Of a stretch of 64,000 nucleotides of DNA, positions 29,138 through 37,994 are shown in pieces; the stretch's first letter is position 1, and the number at the start of each line of letters is the position of its first letter. The stretch covers positions 124,001 to 188,000 of the forward strand of contig NZ_PTQY01000006.1 in assembly GCF_002943465.1 (NCBI RefSeq), given 5' to 3'. The DNA is from Rhodoferax sp. TS-BS-61-7 (GTDB lineage: Bacteria; Pseudomonadota; Gammaproteobacteria; Burkholderiales; Burkholderiaceae_C). Under the pieces are notes generated by a model. It worked only from the letters and a program-made list of their open reading frames with translations, ran no database searches and was not told where the DNA came from. Both the position numbers and the translations under genes were made by a program.

Positions 29138-29219
29138 GCCCAGAGACTAGCGCAAAGCGTCATGGCTGGTGGGTACCATGCGCGCAGAGGCGGCCATCTG
29201 CTGCCAGGGGGACAGTTTG

Positions 29220-31028
29220 ATGACGTACGAAGACAGCGACACCCTTGCCACCGAAGCCGCCGCGGACCCGGTCGCGGAACGCTGGGTCCAGCGCGCCGCG
29301 CTGAGCGGCGTGGCAGGCCTGCTGGCCGCTTGCTCCACGCCCGGTGGTCGGCTTTTGCAACGCCCAGGCCAGCAGTACAGCCGTGCGAACACACCCGAAG
29401 AAGCCGCGCGCTTTCTGCTGCAAGCGCAGTTTTCGGCATCCGACGCCGAGATCGCCGCCGTGCAGCAGCACACCTATGCCGACTGGCTGGCCCAGCAGTT
29501 TGATGCGCCCCTGGGCCAGACCGGCTGGGACTGGCTCAATGCACGAGGCTACGGCCAGATTGACAACATCACGCGTTACTTCGACCACTTCTACCCCGGC
29601 GACTACATGGTCTGGAACCAGCTCATGACGGCGCCCGACGCCGTGCGCAAACGGCTGGCATTGGCCCTGTCGGAGTTTTTTGTGGTCTCGCTCACGGGGC
29701 TGGACTTTGCCTGGCGCAGCCACGCCATGGCGCACTACTGGGACACGCTGGCGCGCCACGCGCTGGGCAACTTCCGCGATCTGCTTGAAGAGGTAACGCT
29801 GAACCCCGCCATGGGCCACTACCTCAACACCAAGGGCAACCAGAAAGAAAATGCCGCCACCGGCCGTGTGCCCGACGAAAACTACGCGCGCGAAGTAATG
29901 CAGTTGTTCACCATCGGCCTGGTGCAACTGAATCCGGACGGCAGTGAAAAAACCGGCGCCAACGGCCAACGGCTCGAGACCTACACACAAAGCGACGTGA
30001 CGCAGCTGGCCCGCGTGTTCACGGGTTATGACTTTGACCAGCGGCAAAACGTCACCGTGGTGATAGACCCGGAAGGCAAGCGCAAGGTCGGCAACACCAA
30101 CTTTGCCAAACAACATATGGCCCTCACAGCCAACCGCCATTCGGAGCAGGAGGTGCGTTTTCTGGGCACCACCATTGCGCCCAAAACATCGGGTGCTGAT
30201 GCGCTCAAGAAAGCCTTGGACACGCTGTTCCAGCACCCCAACGTAGGCCCCTTCTTTGGCAAGCAAATGATCCAGCGCCTGGTCACCAGCAACCCCAGCC
30301 CGGCCTATGTGGCACGTGTGAGTGCTGTCTTTGCCGACAACGGTGCAGGCGTGCGCGGAGACTTGCGCGCGGTGTTTGCCGCCATCCTGCTCGACGACGA
30401 GGCGCGCAGCCCTGCCGGCCTGAGCAATCCCCAGTTTGGCCGCCTGCGCGAGCCCATGCTGCGCCTGGTGCAATGGGGGCGCACCTTTGGCATCGCCTCG
30501 GCCCAGGGCAGCTGGAAGATCGGCGACCTCAGCAACCCGGCCACACAGCTGGGCCAAAGCCCGCTGCGCTCGCCCTCGGTGTTCAACTTCTTCCGCCCCG
30601 GCTATGTGCCACCGGCCACACAAATGGCGGCCAATGGTGCGTCAGCACCGGAGTTTCAGATCGTCACCGAAAGCAGCGTGGCGGGGTATATCAACTACCT
30701 GCAAGGCGTGGTGCGCAACGGCATTTACGTCAATGATCCGGACCTGCCTAACAACGTGAGCAACTCTAAAAATCCCAAGGCTGGTTTTGACATCAAGGCC
30801 AGCTACACCACTGAGATGACGTTGGCGCATGACGCCAAGGCTCTGGTGGCGCGGCTCAACCTCTTGTTGTGCGCGGGCCAGTTGCCTGCGGCCCTGCAGG
30901 CCCGCATGGTCACCGCTCTCAACGCGACACCACTCAACGCAACGAGTCCGCCCGACAAGCGCCTGGACCGTGTAGCCGCCGCCGTGTTGCTAACCATGGC
31001 CGCACCCCAGTATTTGGTTCAGAAATAG
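29220..31028 (+). CDS. DUF1800 domain protein, exported
   Basis: 602-residue protein. DUF1800 features: RFLLQAQFSASDAEIA near the start, then ENYAREVMQLFTIGL, a VFTGYDF segment and LRSPSVFNFFRPGY. A hydrophobic stretch with LLAACS (residue about 37) looks like a lipobox after a longer than usual N-terminus. I chose the ATG at 29220, behind an AGGGGGACAG site; an upstream start at 29169 has no such site. Pairs with the DUF1501 gene 9 bases downstream, an association seen across many bacteria; function unknown. Confidence 0.88.
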   Translation: MTYEDSDTLATEAAADPVAERWVQRAALSGVAGLLAACSTPGGRLLQRPGQQYSRANTPEEAARFLLQAQFSASDAEIAAVQQHTYADWLAQQFDAPLGQTGWDWLNARGYGQIDNITRYFDHFYPGDYMVWNQLMTAPDAVRKRLALALSEFFVVSLTGLDFAWRSHAMAHYWDTLARHALGNFRDLLEEVTLNPAMGHYLNTKGNQKENAATGRVPDENYAREVMQLFTIGLVQLNPDGSEKTGANGQRLETYTQSDVTQLARVFTGYDFDQRQNVTVVIDPEGKRKVGNTNFAKQHMALTANRHSEQEVRFLGTTIAPKTSGADALKKALDTLFQHPNVGPFFGKQMIQRLVTSNPSPAYVARVSAVFADNGAGVRGDLRAVFAAILLDDEARSPAGLSNPQFGRLREPMLRLVQWGRTFGIASAQGSWKIGDLSNPATQLGQSPLRSPSVFNFFRPGYVPPATQMAANGASAPEFQIVTESSVAGYINYLQGVVRNGIYVNDPDLPNNVSNSKNPKAGFDIKASYTTEMTLAHDAKALVARLNLLLCAGQLPAALQARMVTALNATPLNATSPPDKRLDRVAAAVLLTMAAPQYLVQK

Positions 31029-31037
31029 GCGCCCACC

Positions 31038-32522
31038 ATGCACCTGCTCCAACCCGACCTTCACACCCGTCGTGCCTTTCTCAAGCGCAGCGGGCAACTG
31101 GCCCTTGCTGGCACCGCCTTGCCTACCGCGCTGAACTTGGCCGCGCTAGGCGAAGCCGCCGCGGCCACTGCCACCGACTACAAGGCGTTGGTCTGTGTCT
31201 TCCTCTACGGTGGCAACGACTATGCGAACACCGTGGTCACATTCGATCCCGCCAGTTACGCGCAGTACGCCGCCGTGCGTGGCGGTGCGGGCGATGCCGG
31301 TGGCGGCATTGCGCTGGCACACGCCGACTTGCAGCGCACCTTGCTGCAACCCGGCACGCCACTGGCTGACGGGCGGCAGTACGCACTGCACCCGGCCATG
31401 ACCGGGCTGGCCGATCTGTTCAACGCAGGCCAAGCCGCGGTGCAGCTCAATGTCGGGCCGCTGGTGGTGCCGCTCACGCGTGCGCAGTTCAACAGCCCGG
31501 ACCGCAAGACCTACCCACTGCCGCCCAAGCTGTTTTCGCACAACGACCAGCAGTCCATCTGGCAGTCGTCCTCACCCGAGGGCTCCACCGTGGGCTGGGG
31601 CGGGCACCTGGGCGACCTGGCTTTGCGCAGCAATGCCAAGTCTTTGTTCACCTGCATGTCGGTCACCGGCAATGCGGTGTTTCTGTCGGGTGATTCGGCG
31701 CTGCAGTACCAAGTCAGCACCGGTGGCGCGGTGCGCGTGCGGGCCGCCACGGATAACGCGGTGTACGGCTCCAAAGCGGTAAAGGAATTGATGTCGCAAA
31801 TGATCTCGGAGTCCAGCGCCCATCCGTTGGAAAACGAATACGTGCGTGTGATGCAACGCTCGCGTGAGGCCGAGGTGCATGTGGCCGCCGCGTTGGCCAG
31901 TAGCCAAAGTGGTGGAGCCAAGCCACTTGCCACCGAGTTCCCGTCCAGCAACCCGCTAGCCGACCAGTTGAAGATGGTGGCGCGCCTGATCCAGGGCCGG
32001 GATGTGCTGGGCGCCAAACGCCAGGTGTTCATGGTGTCGCTGGGTGGCTTTGACCTGCATGACAACCTCATCGCGCAGCAGCCCGTGTTGATGGGTCGCG
32101 TAAGCGAGGCTATGGCGGCCTTTTACCGCGCCACGGTCGAGCTGGGCGTGGCGCAGAACGTGACCGCTTTTACGGCGTCCGACTTCGGCCGCACGCTGAC
32201 GTCCAACGGCGATGGTTCCGACCACGGCTGGGGCGGCCACCACTTGGTGGTGGGGGGCGCCGTCAAGGGCCGCGCCTTCTACGGCGCGCCGCCCCCTGTC
32301 AGCGTGGGCAACACCGGCGCACCACAAGACCAATGGCATGTGGGTCAAGGCCGTCTGCTGCCCAGTACCTCGGTGGATCAGTACGCCGCCACACTGGCAC
32401 GATGGTTTGGCGTCGGGCCACAAGAGATGAACACCATCCTGCCAAACCTGCGGCAGTTTGGAGCGGCCGCTGGGCGAGCCGACTATCCTGTGGATTTGGG
32501 ATTTATGGGAATGTCTGCATGA
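31038..32522 (+). CDS. DUF1501 domain protein, Tat-exported
   Basis: 494-residue protein with a twin-arginine signal (TRRAFLKRSGQLALAGTALP). The body is of the alkaline-phosphatase/sulfatase-like DUF1501 family: VCVFLYGGNDYANTVV near residue 55, LGGFDLHDN, and FTASDFGRTLTSNGDGSDHG, which hold likely metal ligands. Tat export suggests a folded metalloenzyme. Operon partner of the DUF1800 protein; stop overlaps the next start by 4 bases. Confidence 0.9.
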   Translation: MHLLQPDLHTRRAFLKRSGQLALAGTALPTALNLAALGEAAAATATDYKALVCVFLYGGNDYANTVVTFDPASYAQYAAVRGGAGDAGGGIALAHADLQRTLLQPGTPLADGRQYALHPAMTGLADLFNAGQAAVQLNVGPLVVPLTRAQFNSPDRKTYPLPPKLFSHNDQQSIWQSSSPEGSTVGWGGHLGDLALRSNAKSLFTCMSVTGNAVFLSGDSALQYQVSTGGAVRVRAATDNAVYGSKAVKELMSQMISESSAHPLENEYVRVMQRSREAEVHVAAALASSQSGGAKPLATEFPSSNPLADQLKMVARLIQGRDVLGAKRQVFMVSLGGFDLHDNLIAQQPVLMGRVSEAMAAFYRATVELGVAQNVTAFTASDFGRTLTSNGDGSDHGWGGHHLVVGGAVKGRAFYGAPPPVSVGNTGAPQDQWHVGQGRLLPSTSVDQYAATLARWFGVGPQEMNTILPNLRQFGAAAGRADYPVDLGFMGMSA

Positions 32523-33637
32523 GAGTGATGGTGTTGGGTGGGTACGGAAACTTTGGCGCTCGTATCTGTCGTGCCCTGGCTGCAGATCCCTCCATCACTT
32601 TGCTGGTTGCTGGACGGGATGAGAGGCGTGCTTCCGCCTTTGCTGGAGAGCTCAACCACGCGCATGGCGCGGGTGCCAGCGCTGCGGTGGTGGATTGCCA
32701 GAGCCCGGATTTTTCACAGGCGCTGCGCGAGCACCGGGTGGAACTGCTGATCCACACCGCAGGTCCGTTTCAGGGGCAAGACTATGCGGTGGCCCGGGCG
32801 TGTGCAGAGGCTGGTGCGCACTACATCGACCTGGCGGATGGTCGGCGTTTTGTCTGTGACTTTGCTTCGGCCATGCTGGGCCCGTTTGTGGCGGCCAACC
32901 GGGTGGCCATCACCGGCGCCAGCACGGTGCCCGCGCTGTCGTCGGCCGTGGTGGAGTTTCTGACCCGCGGTTGGCAGCGGGTGGACAGCATCGACATCTG
33001 CATTGCGCCGGCCCAAACGGCGCCGCGCGGCGTGGCCACGTTGGAGGCCGTGCTGAGCTACTGCGGTGTGCCCATCCCGGTGTGGCGCGGCGGGCGCTGG
33101 CAGGACCGGGCCGGCTGGGCCGATCTGCAGCGCGTGCAGTTTGCGCGCCTGCGGCCACGCCTGGGTGCGGTGTGCGACATCCCGGATCTGGAGTTGTTCC
33201 CCGCACACTACCGGGTGCAGGACCGCGTGGAGTTCCGCGCAGCGCTGGAAGTTGGCCTGTCCCAATGCGCGTTTGCGGTGCTGGCCTGGCTGCGGCAACG
33301 GGGTGTGCTCAAGAACCCTGCGTCCCTCGCGCGCCTGTTGAACGCAGGTGCCAAGGTCTTCGACCCCCTGGGCTCGGCCCTGGGCGGGATGGTGGTGCGC
33401 GTGGTGGGTGTGAATGCGGATGGCGTATTGGTGAAGCGTGCCTGGCACATCGCCGCCGATAACGACCACGGCCCCGAAATCCCCTGCATGGCCGCCATCC
33501 TGCTGGCCCGCCGCCTAGCAGCTGGTGAGCGCATGGAATCCGGTGCACGCGCTTGTGTGGGGCTGCACAAGTTGGAAGACTTCACCCCCGAGTTCGCCAA
33601 GTGGGGCATGGTCACGGATGTCGTGGAGGAGGGCTAA
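32519..33637 (+). CDS. saccharopine dehydrogenase-like NAD(P)-binding protein
   Basis: 372-residue protein with an N-terminal Rossmann motif (VMVLGGYGNFGARICRALA) and the following GRDERRA segment, then DxxGPF-type HTAGPFQGQDYAVARACAEAG. This is the saccharopine dehydrogenase-related family of oxidoreductases, most of unknown substrate. The start ATG overlaps the DUF1501 stop. The C-terminal part (residues 250-370) is less conserved. Confidence 0.85.
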   Translation: MRVMVLGGYGNFGARICRALAADPSITLLVAGRDERRASAFAGELNHAHGAGASAAVVDCQSPDFSQALREHRVELLIHTAGPFQGQDYAVARACAEAGAHYIDLADGRRFVCDFASAMLGPFVAANRVAITGASTVPALSSAVVEFLTRGWQRVDSIDICIAPAQTAPRGVATLEAVLSYCGVPIPVWRGGRWQDRAGWADLQRVQFARLRPRLGAVCDIPDLELFPAHYRVQDRVEFRAALEVGLSQCAFAVLAWLRQRGVLKNPASLARLLNAGAKVFDPLGSALGGMVVRVVGVNADGVLVKRAWHIAADNDHGPEIPCMAAILLARRLAAGERMESGARACVGLHKLEDFTPEFAKWGMVTDVVEEG

Positions 33638-33640
33638 GCC

Positions 33641-34006
33641 ATGGGATATGCTGAACTGCGGTGGCTGCGCTACAGCCTGGTTTTTGTCTGGCTGGCCACG
33701 GCGATCGTCAGTGTGCTGGAGCTGCGTGGGCAAAGCCGCATGCTGCTGGTGGCCAGTGGTGTGACCGACATGCGCATGGCCGATGCCCTGGTGTGGGCGG
33801 GTGCTGCGGTAGATGCGGTGCTGGGCCTGCTCTTGCTGGTGTGGCCGATACGGCGCGTCTACGGCCTGGCCTTGCTGGCGATGCTGGGCATGACGGTGGT
33901 GGCGACCTTCATGCAGCCTGCCCTGTGGCTGCACCCGTTGGGCCCGCTGACGAAGAACGTGCCCATCGCGGTGCTGTTGTGGATCCTGATGCGGAGGTCG
34001 CCGTGA
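33641..34006 (+). CDS. DoxX-like small membrane protein
   Basis: 121-residue protein with four hydrophobic segments and the pattern FVWLATAIVSVLE near the N-terminus, typical of DoxX-like proteins. It starts 3 bases after the dehydrogenase gene, and its stop overlaps the next start (GTGA). Function unknown; possibly a membrane partner of the dehydrogenase. Confidence 0.75.
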   Translation: MGYAELRWLRYSLVFVWLATAIVSVLELRGQSRMLLVASGVTDMRMADALVWAGAAVDAVLGLLLLVWPIRRVYGLALLAMLGMTVVATFMQPALWLHPLGPLTKNVPIAVLLWILMRRSP

Positions 34007-34479
34007 GTCTGTATGTGTTTTTGAAGTGGGTGCACATCTTGTCCAGCGTGGTGCTGGTGGGCACCGGGTTTGGCATGGCGTTTTTCTTCTTCTACGCCAA
34101 CCGAAGTGGCGTGGTTGCGGCGCAGGCCGTGGTGTCACGCCTGGTGGTGCGGGCCGACACCTGGTTCACCTCGCCCGCCGTGGTGATCCAGCCCATCACG
34201 GGCGTGTGGATGGCCTACCTGGCCGGTTACCCCTGGCACACGCCATGGTTGCTGGTGACGGTGGCGCTCTACCTGTTCACTGGCGCCTGCTGGACACCCG
34301 TGGTGGCGCTGCAGTTGCGCATGGCCGACATGGCGAAAGCGGCACATGAAAAGAACGAATCCTTGCCGGAGCTTTACTGGCAGTACGCGCGCCGCTGGGA
34401 AGCGCTGGGCTACCCCGCCTTCATCGCCATGCTGGCGGTGTTCTACCTGATGGTGGCCAAGCCGGCCCTGTGGGCATAG
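34003..34479 (+). CDS. DUF2269 family membrane protein
   Basis: 158-residue protein with four membrane helices; KWVHILSSVVLVGTGFGMAFF at the N-terminus and ITGVWMAYLAGYP are DUF2269-like. I chose the GTG at 34003, which overlaps the preceding stop and makes the first helix complete. Last gene of the DUF1800 operon; the palindrome GCCTGCGCAGGC (34480-34491) follows immediately. Confidence 0.8.
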   Translation: MSLYVFLKWVHILSSVVLVGTGFGMAFFFFYANRSGVVAAQAVVSRLVVRADTWFTSPAVVIQPITGVWMAYLAGYPWHTPWLLVTVALYLFTGACWTPVVALQLRMADMAKAAHEKNESLPELYWQYARRWEALGYPAFIAMLAVFYLMVAKPALWA

Positions 34480-34511
34480 GCCTGCGCAGGCGGCCCACAG
34501 ACGCAAAAGCC

Positions 34512-34517
34512 TACAAT
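34512..34517 (+). promoter_or_regulatory. possible -10 of the thiBPQ promoter
   Basis: TACAAT lies about 7 bases upstream of the first bases of the riboswitch, so a transcript starting there would begin at the P1 stem. No good -35 is seen. Confidence 0.4.
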
Positions 34518-34519
34518 CC

Positions 34520-34600
34520 AAGCTTCCACCGGGGGTGTCCGTCACAGGACTGAGAAATACCCCATGTACCTGATCTGGGTTATGCCAGCGTAGGAAGTGT
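34520..34600 (+). ncRNA. TPP riboswitch (THI element)
   Basis: Contains the conserved core GGGGGTGTCC, ACTGAGAAATACCCC and ACCTGATCTGG followed by GCCAGCGTAGGAAG. P1 can form from CTTCC (34523-34527) and GGAAG (34593-34597). It precedes thiBPQ. A following CCCG-TCTTG-CGGG hairpin (34613-34625) and TTTTT (34631-34635) may belong to the expression platform. With TPP bound, uptake genes would be shut off. Confidence 0.95.
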
Positions 34601-34674
34601 GAGAAGCCTGTCCCGTCTTGCGGGTGCCGGTTTTTGATGCGACCTTCTGCTGGCGCATTGAAAGCGAGCACACC

Positions 34675-35706
34675 ATGCAACACGGGATTTTTTCGTTTCT
34701 GAAGACCACGCTGGGCGCTGCCCTGCTGACCGCGGGCCTGACGGCTGTCCACGCTGCCGACCTGCGCGTGCTGACGCACAGCTCCTTCACCGTGCCCAAG
34801 CCCCTGCTGGCGCAGTTTGAAAAAGACAATGGCGTGAAGCTGCGCATCACCAAGGCCGGTGACGCCGGCGAGATGCTGAACAAGCTCATCCTCACCAAGG
34901 CCAACCCGATTGCCGATGTGGTCTACGGCATCGACAACGCGCTGGCGCCCAAGGCCCTGGCCGCCGATGTGTTGGACAGCTACGCCGGTGCCGCCTCCAG
35001 CCGCAAGCCCACTGCCGAACTGCCCGCACCGCTTGTGCCCGTGGACTACGGCTACGTGACCTTGAACTACGACAAGGCCTGGTTTGCCAAGAACGGCGTG
35101 GCCGTGCCGAAGGCGCTGGACGACCTGGCCCAGCCTGCCTACGCCAAATTGCTCGTTGTGCAAAACCCCGCGACCAGCAGCCCCGGCTATGCCTTCCTCC
35201 TGGCCACCATTGGCGCCATGGGCGAGGACAAGGCCTTTGACTTCTGGGCCAAGCTGCGCGCCAACGGCCTGAAGGTGGCCAAAGGCTGGAGCGAGGCCTA
35301 CTACACCGAGTTCAGCCAGAACGGCGGCAAACACCCCATCGTGGTGAGCTACGCCACCAGCCCGGCAGCAGAGTTGTTTTACAGCAAGACCAAGCTGGCT
35401 GAGCCACCCACCGCATCGCTGAGCCTGCCCGGCGCCGTGTTCCGTCAGGTGGAGGGCGTGGCGCTGGTCAAGGGCGGCAAGGAGCGCGTTGCGGCCGAGA
35501 AGTTTGTGGAATTCCTGCGCTCGCCCGCCGTGCAACAGGGCATGCAGACCGAGATGTGGATGTACCCCGCCGAAGCCGGTGTGGCCAAGTCCGACGCTTT
35601 CAAGTTCGCCCCCGAGCCCGCCGCCTTTAACGCCCCTAGCGATGCCGACATTGCCAGCAAGGGCGCCGGTTGGGTGGCGCGCTGGACCAAGGTGGTGCTG
35701 AAGTAA
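34675..35706 (+). CDS. thiB: thiamine ABC transporter substrate-binding protein
   Basis: 343-residue periplasmic protein with a signal peptide ending AVHAAD (residue about 24). ThiB features: LRVLTHSSFTVPKPLLAQFE, VVYGIDNALAPKAL, and VVSYATSPAAELFY. It binds thiamine, thiamine phosphate or TPP for ThiPQ. The TPP riboswitch in front supports the assignment. The ATG at 34675 gives a complete signal peptide. Confidence 0.94.
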   Translation: MQHGIFSFLKTTLGAALLTAGLTAVHAADLRVLTHSSFTVPKPLLAQFEKDNGVKLRITKAGDAGEMLNKLILTKANPIADVVYGIDNALAPKALAADVLDSYAGAASSRKPTAELPAPLVPVDYGYVTLNYDKAWFAKNGVAVPKALDDLAQPAYAKLLVVQNPATSSPGYAFLLATIGAMGEDKAFDFWAKLRANGLKVAKGWSEAYYTEFSQNGGKHPIVVSYATSPAAELFYSKTKLAEPPTASLSLPGAVFRQVEGVALVKGGKERVAAEKFVEFLRSPAVQQGMQTEMWMYPAEAGVAKSDAFKFAPEPAAFNAPSDADIASKGAGWVARWTKVVLK

Positions 35707-35737
35707 TCCGCGGAAACCTGAGCCTGCGGAGTTGACC

Positions 35738-37318
35738 GTGCGCCACCGCAACCCGGCGCAGCCCTGGGCGGGCTGGGTGCTGCCCGTGCTGCCATTGGTG
35801 TTTTTGCTGGTGGTGTTGGTGGCGCCTGCACTGCGTCTGCTGGTGGAGGGCTGGCACGGCGATGCCGGTGTGGCCACCTTGTTCGCACCCTGGTTGGACC
35901 CGTATCTGCGCTGGCGCATGGCTTGGTCGTTCTGCCAGGCCACCATCACCTGCGTCGCCTCCCTCGTCCTCGGCCTGCCCATGGCCTGGGTGCTGGCGCG
36001 CTTTGATTTTCCCGGCCGCACGCTGATCCTGCGCGGGCTGATGCTGCCCTTTGTGGTGCCCACGCTGGTGGCCGCCATGGGGGTGTTGGCGCTGTTGGGG
36101 CCGCAGGGCCTGCTGGTGCGCCTGGGTGGGCCGGACCTGCAGGACACGCCCTGGCTGCTGCTCTACGGCAATCTGTTTTTCAACCTCTGCGTGGTGGTGC
36201 GCGCGGGCACGGACGCGCTGGGGCAGGTGAGTGCCTCGCGCGTGGCTGCGGCGCGCACGCTGGGCGCCACGCCCTGGCGTGCGTTCTGGCGCGTGGAGTG
36301 GCCGGCCATCGCGCCCTGGCTGGCTTCGGCGCTGTGCCTGGTGTTTCTGTATTGCTTTGCCGGCTTTGGCCTGGCGCTGGTGCTGGGCGGGCAAGATTAC
36401 GCCACGGCCGAGGTGGAGATCTACACGCTGGTGGCGCACGAGCTGCAGCTGCAGCAGGCTGGCGTGCTGGCGGTGTGGATGTTGCTGCTGACCGCGCTGG
36501 TGGCGTTGGCCTATGCGGCCATCGAGCGCCGGCTGGCTGCGCCCGGCCGTGCGGACCGTGTACCACGTGTGCAACCCCGCGGCGCTGCGCAATGGGCTGC
36601 CGTGCTGGTCATGGTCGCAGTTTATATGCTGATTTGTGCGCTACCCCTCGTCGCCATTGCGCAAGGTGCTATACATTCAGGAGCGGAGGCCTGGGCCGTG
36701 CTGCTGGAGGATGACACGCTGGCCGCGCTCTACAACACCGCACGCTTCACCGCTTTGTCCCTGTTGCTGGCCACGGCGCTGGGCCTGGCGCATGCGCTGG
36801 CGGCGCGGCGCGTGTTGTGGCTGCGGGCGCTGGTGTTTTTGCCCTTCATGGTGTCACCCGTCATGGTGGCATTTGGCCTGTTGCTGCTGTACCCGGCGTG
36901 GACCGGCAGCTTCAGCCTGCTGGTGGCGGCCTATGCCTTGCTGGCCTACCCGTTTGTGGCCAAGTCCATTGCCTCCGCGCTGGACAGCCTGCCTGAGCAT
37001 TACCTGGACGCCGCCCGCAGCCTGGGCGCCAGCCCGTGGCGGGCGTTTGTGCGCATCACGCTGCCGCTGTTGGCGCCCGCGCTGCGCCGTGGCATGGCGT
37101 TTGCCGCGGCCACCGCCGTGGGCGAGTTTGCGGTGACGCTGTTTTTGTCGCGCCCTGAATGGGCCACACTCACCACCCTGATCTACCAGCACCTGGGTCG
37201 CCCCGGTGCGGCCAACCGCAGCGCCGCGCTGGTGCTGGCCTGTGTGCTGATGGGGCTGGCGCTGCTGGCCTTTGTACTGATTGAATGGAAGCGCCCCGAG
37301 GACCCGGACCATGCTTGA
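35738..37318 (+). CDS. thiP: thiamine ABC transporter permease, double-domain
   Basis: 526-residue inner-membrane protein with about 12 helices and two permease loops (AARTLGATPWRAFWRVEWP and AARSLGASPWRAFVRITLP), as in ThiP. I chose the GTG at 35738 because GGAG lies 6 bases upstream; a TTG at 35732 has no room for a ribosome site. Residues about 298-316 (LPLVAIAQGAIHSGAE), between the two halves, match the dispersed 56-bp element. Overlaps thiQ by 8 bases. Confidence 0.93.
   Translation: MRHRNPAQPWAGWVLPVLPLVFLLVVLVAPALRLLVEGWHGDAGVATLFAPWLDPYLRWRMAWSFCQATITCVASLVLGLPMAWVLARFDFPGRTLILRGLMLPFVVPTLVAAMGVLALLGPQGLLVRLGGPDLQDTPWLLLYGNLFFNLCVVVRAGTDALGQVSASRVAAARTLGATPWRAFWRVEWPAIAPWLASALCLVFLYCFAGFGLALVLGGQDYATAEVEIYTLVAHELQLQQAGVLAVWMLLLTALVALAYAAIERRLAAPGRADRVPRVQPRGAAQWAAVLVMVAVYMLICALPLVAIAQGAIHSGAEAWAVLLEDDTLAALYNTARFTALSLLLATALGLAHALAARRVLWLRALVFLPFMVSPVMVAFGLLLLYPAWTGSFSLLVAAYALLAYPFVAKSIASALDSLPEHYLDAARSLGASPWRAFVRITLPLLAPALRRGMAFAAATAVGEFAVTLFLSRPEWATLTTLIYQHLGRPGAANRSAALVLACVLMGLALLAFVLIEWKRPEDPDHA
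36631..36685. repeat. dispersed 56-bp element, diverged copy in thiP
   Basis: On the minus strand it has CGCTCCTGAATGTATAGC, CTTGCGCAATGGCGACG and GGGTAGCGC, a recognisable but diverged family member. The gene reads it as ALPLVAIAQGAIHSGAE, in the same frame as the copies in mutL and the ABC exporter. Confidence 0.62.
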
Positions 37319-37979
37319 GCTGCACGCGATCTGCAAATACTGGCAGCCCTATGCCCCCAAGCACGCCGCACCGCGCGTGCTGCTGCAGGACTTGGCGCTG
37401 CAGGTGCGCCCCGGCGAGACGGCGGCGCTCCTGGGCCCCTCGGGCAGCGGCAAGAGCACCCTGCTCAAGATCGTGGCCGGGCTGGAGCCGCCCGAGAGCG
37501 GGCGTGTACTGTTTGCGGGTCAAGACATCACCGACACCCCACCCGAGCGGCGTGGCTTTGCACTGATGTTCCAGGACTTCGCGCTGTTCCCGCACCTCAA
37601 CGTGTTGGACAACGTGGCCTTTGGCCTGGTGGAGCAAGGCCAGCGCAAGGCAGAAGCGCGCGCGCAGGCCGTGGCCATGCTGGAGCGTTTTGGCCTGCAG
37701 GCCTTTGCCAAGTCCAAGGTGTGGCAACTATCCGGTGGTGAGCAGCAGCGCGTGGCGCTGGCGCGTGCGCTGATCACCCAGCCGCGTGTGTTGCTGCTGG
37801 ATGAACCCTTCTCGGCGTTGGACGCCGAGCTGCGGCTGCAACTGCGCCAGGAGTTTGTGCAGCGTATTGCCGAATTCCAGATGGCGACGATTTTAGTGAC
37901 GCATGACGAGACCGAGGCCCGCGCCATGGGCACACGCGGTTACCGGCTGGTGGGCGGGGCGCTGGCACCCCAGTGGTGA
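37311..37979 (+). CDS. thiQ: thiamine ABC transporter ATP-binding protein
   Basis: 222-residue ATPase: Walker A LGPSGSGKSTLL, signature LSGGEQQRVALARAL, Walker B VLLLDEPFSALD, and an H-loop THDETEA. Close in length to other ThiQ proteins, without a C-terminal regulatory domain. The ATG at 37311 overlaps the thiP end. Energises thiamine import with ThiB and ThiP. Confidence 0.94.
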   Translation: MLELHAICKYWQPYAPKHAAPRVLLQDLALQVRPGETAALLGPSGSGKSTLLKIVAGLEPPESGRVLFAGQDITDTPPERRGFALMFQDFALFPHLNVLDNVAFGLVEQGQRKAEARAQAVAMLERFGLQAFAKSKVWQLSGGEQQRVALARALITQPRVLLLDEPFSALDAELRLQLRQEFVQRIAEFQMATILVTHDETEARAMGTRGYRLVGGALAPQW

Positions 37980-37994
37980 GCCGGTGCCCTGCGT

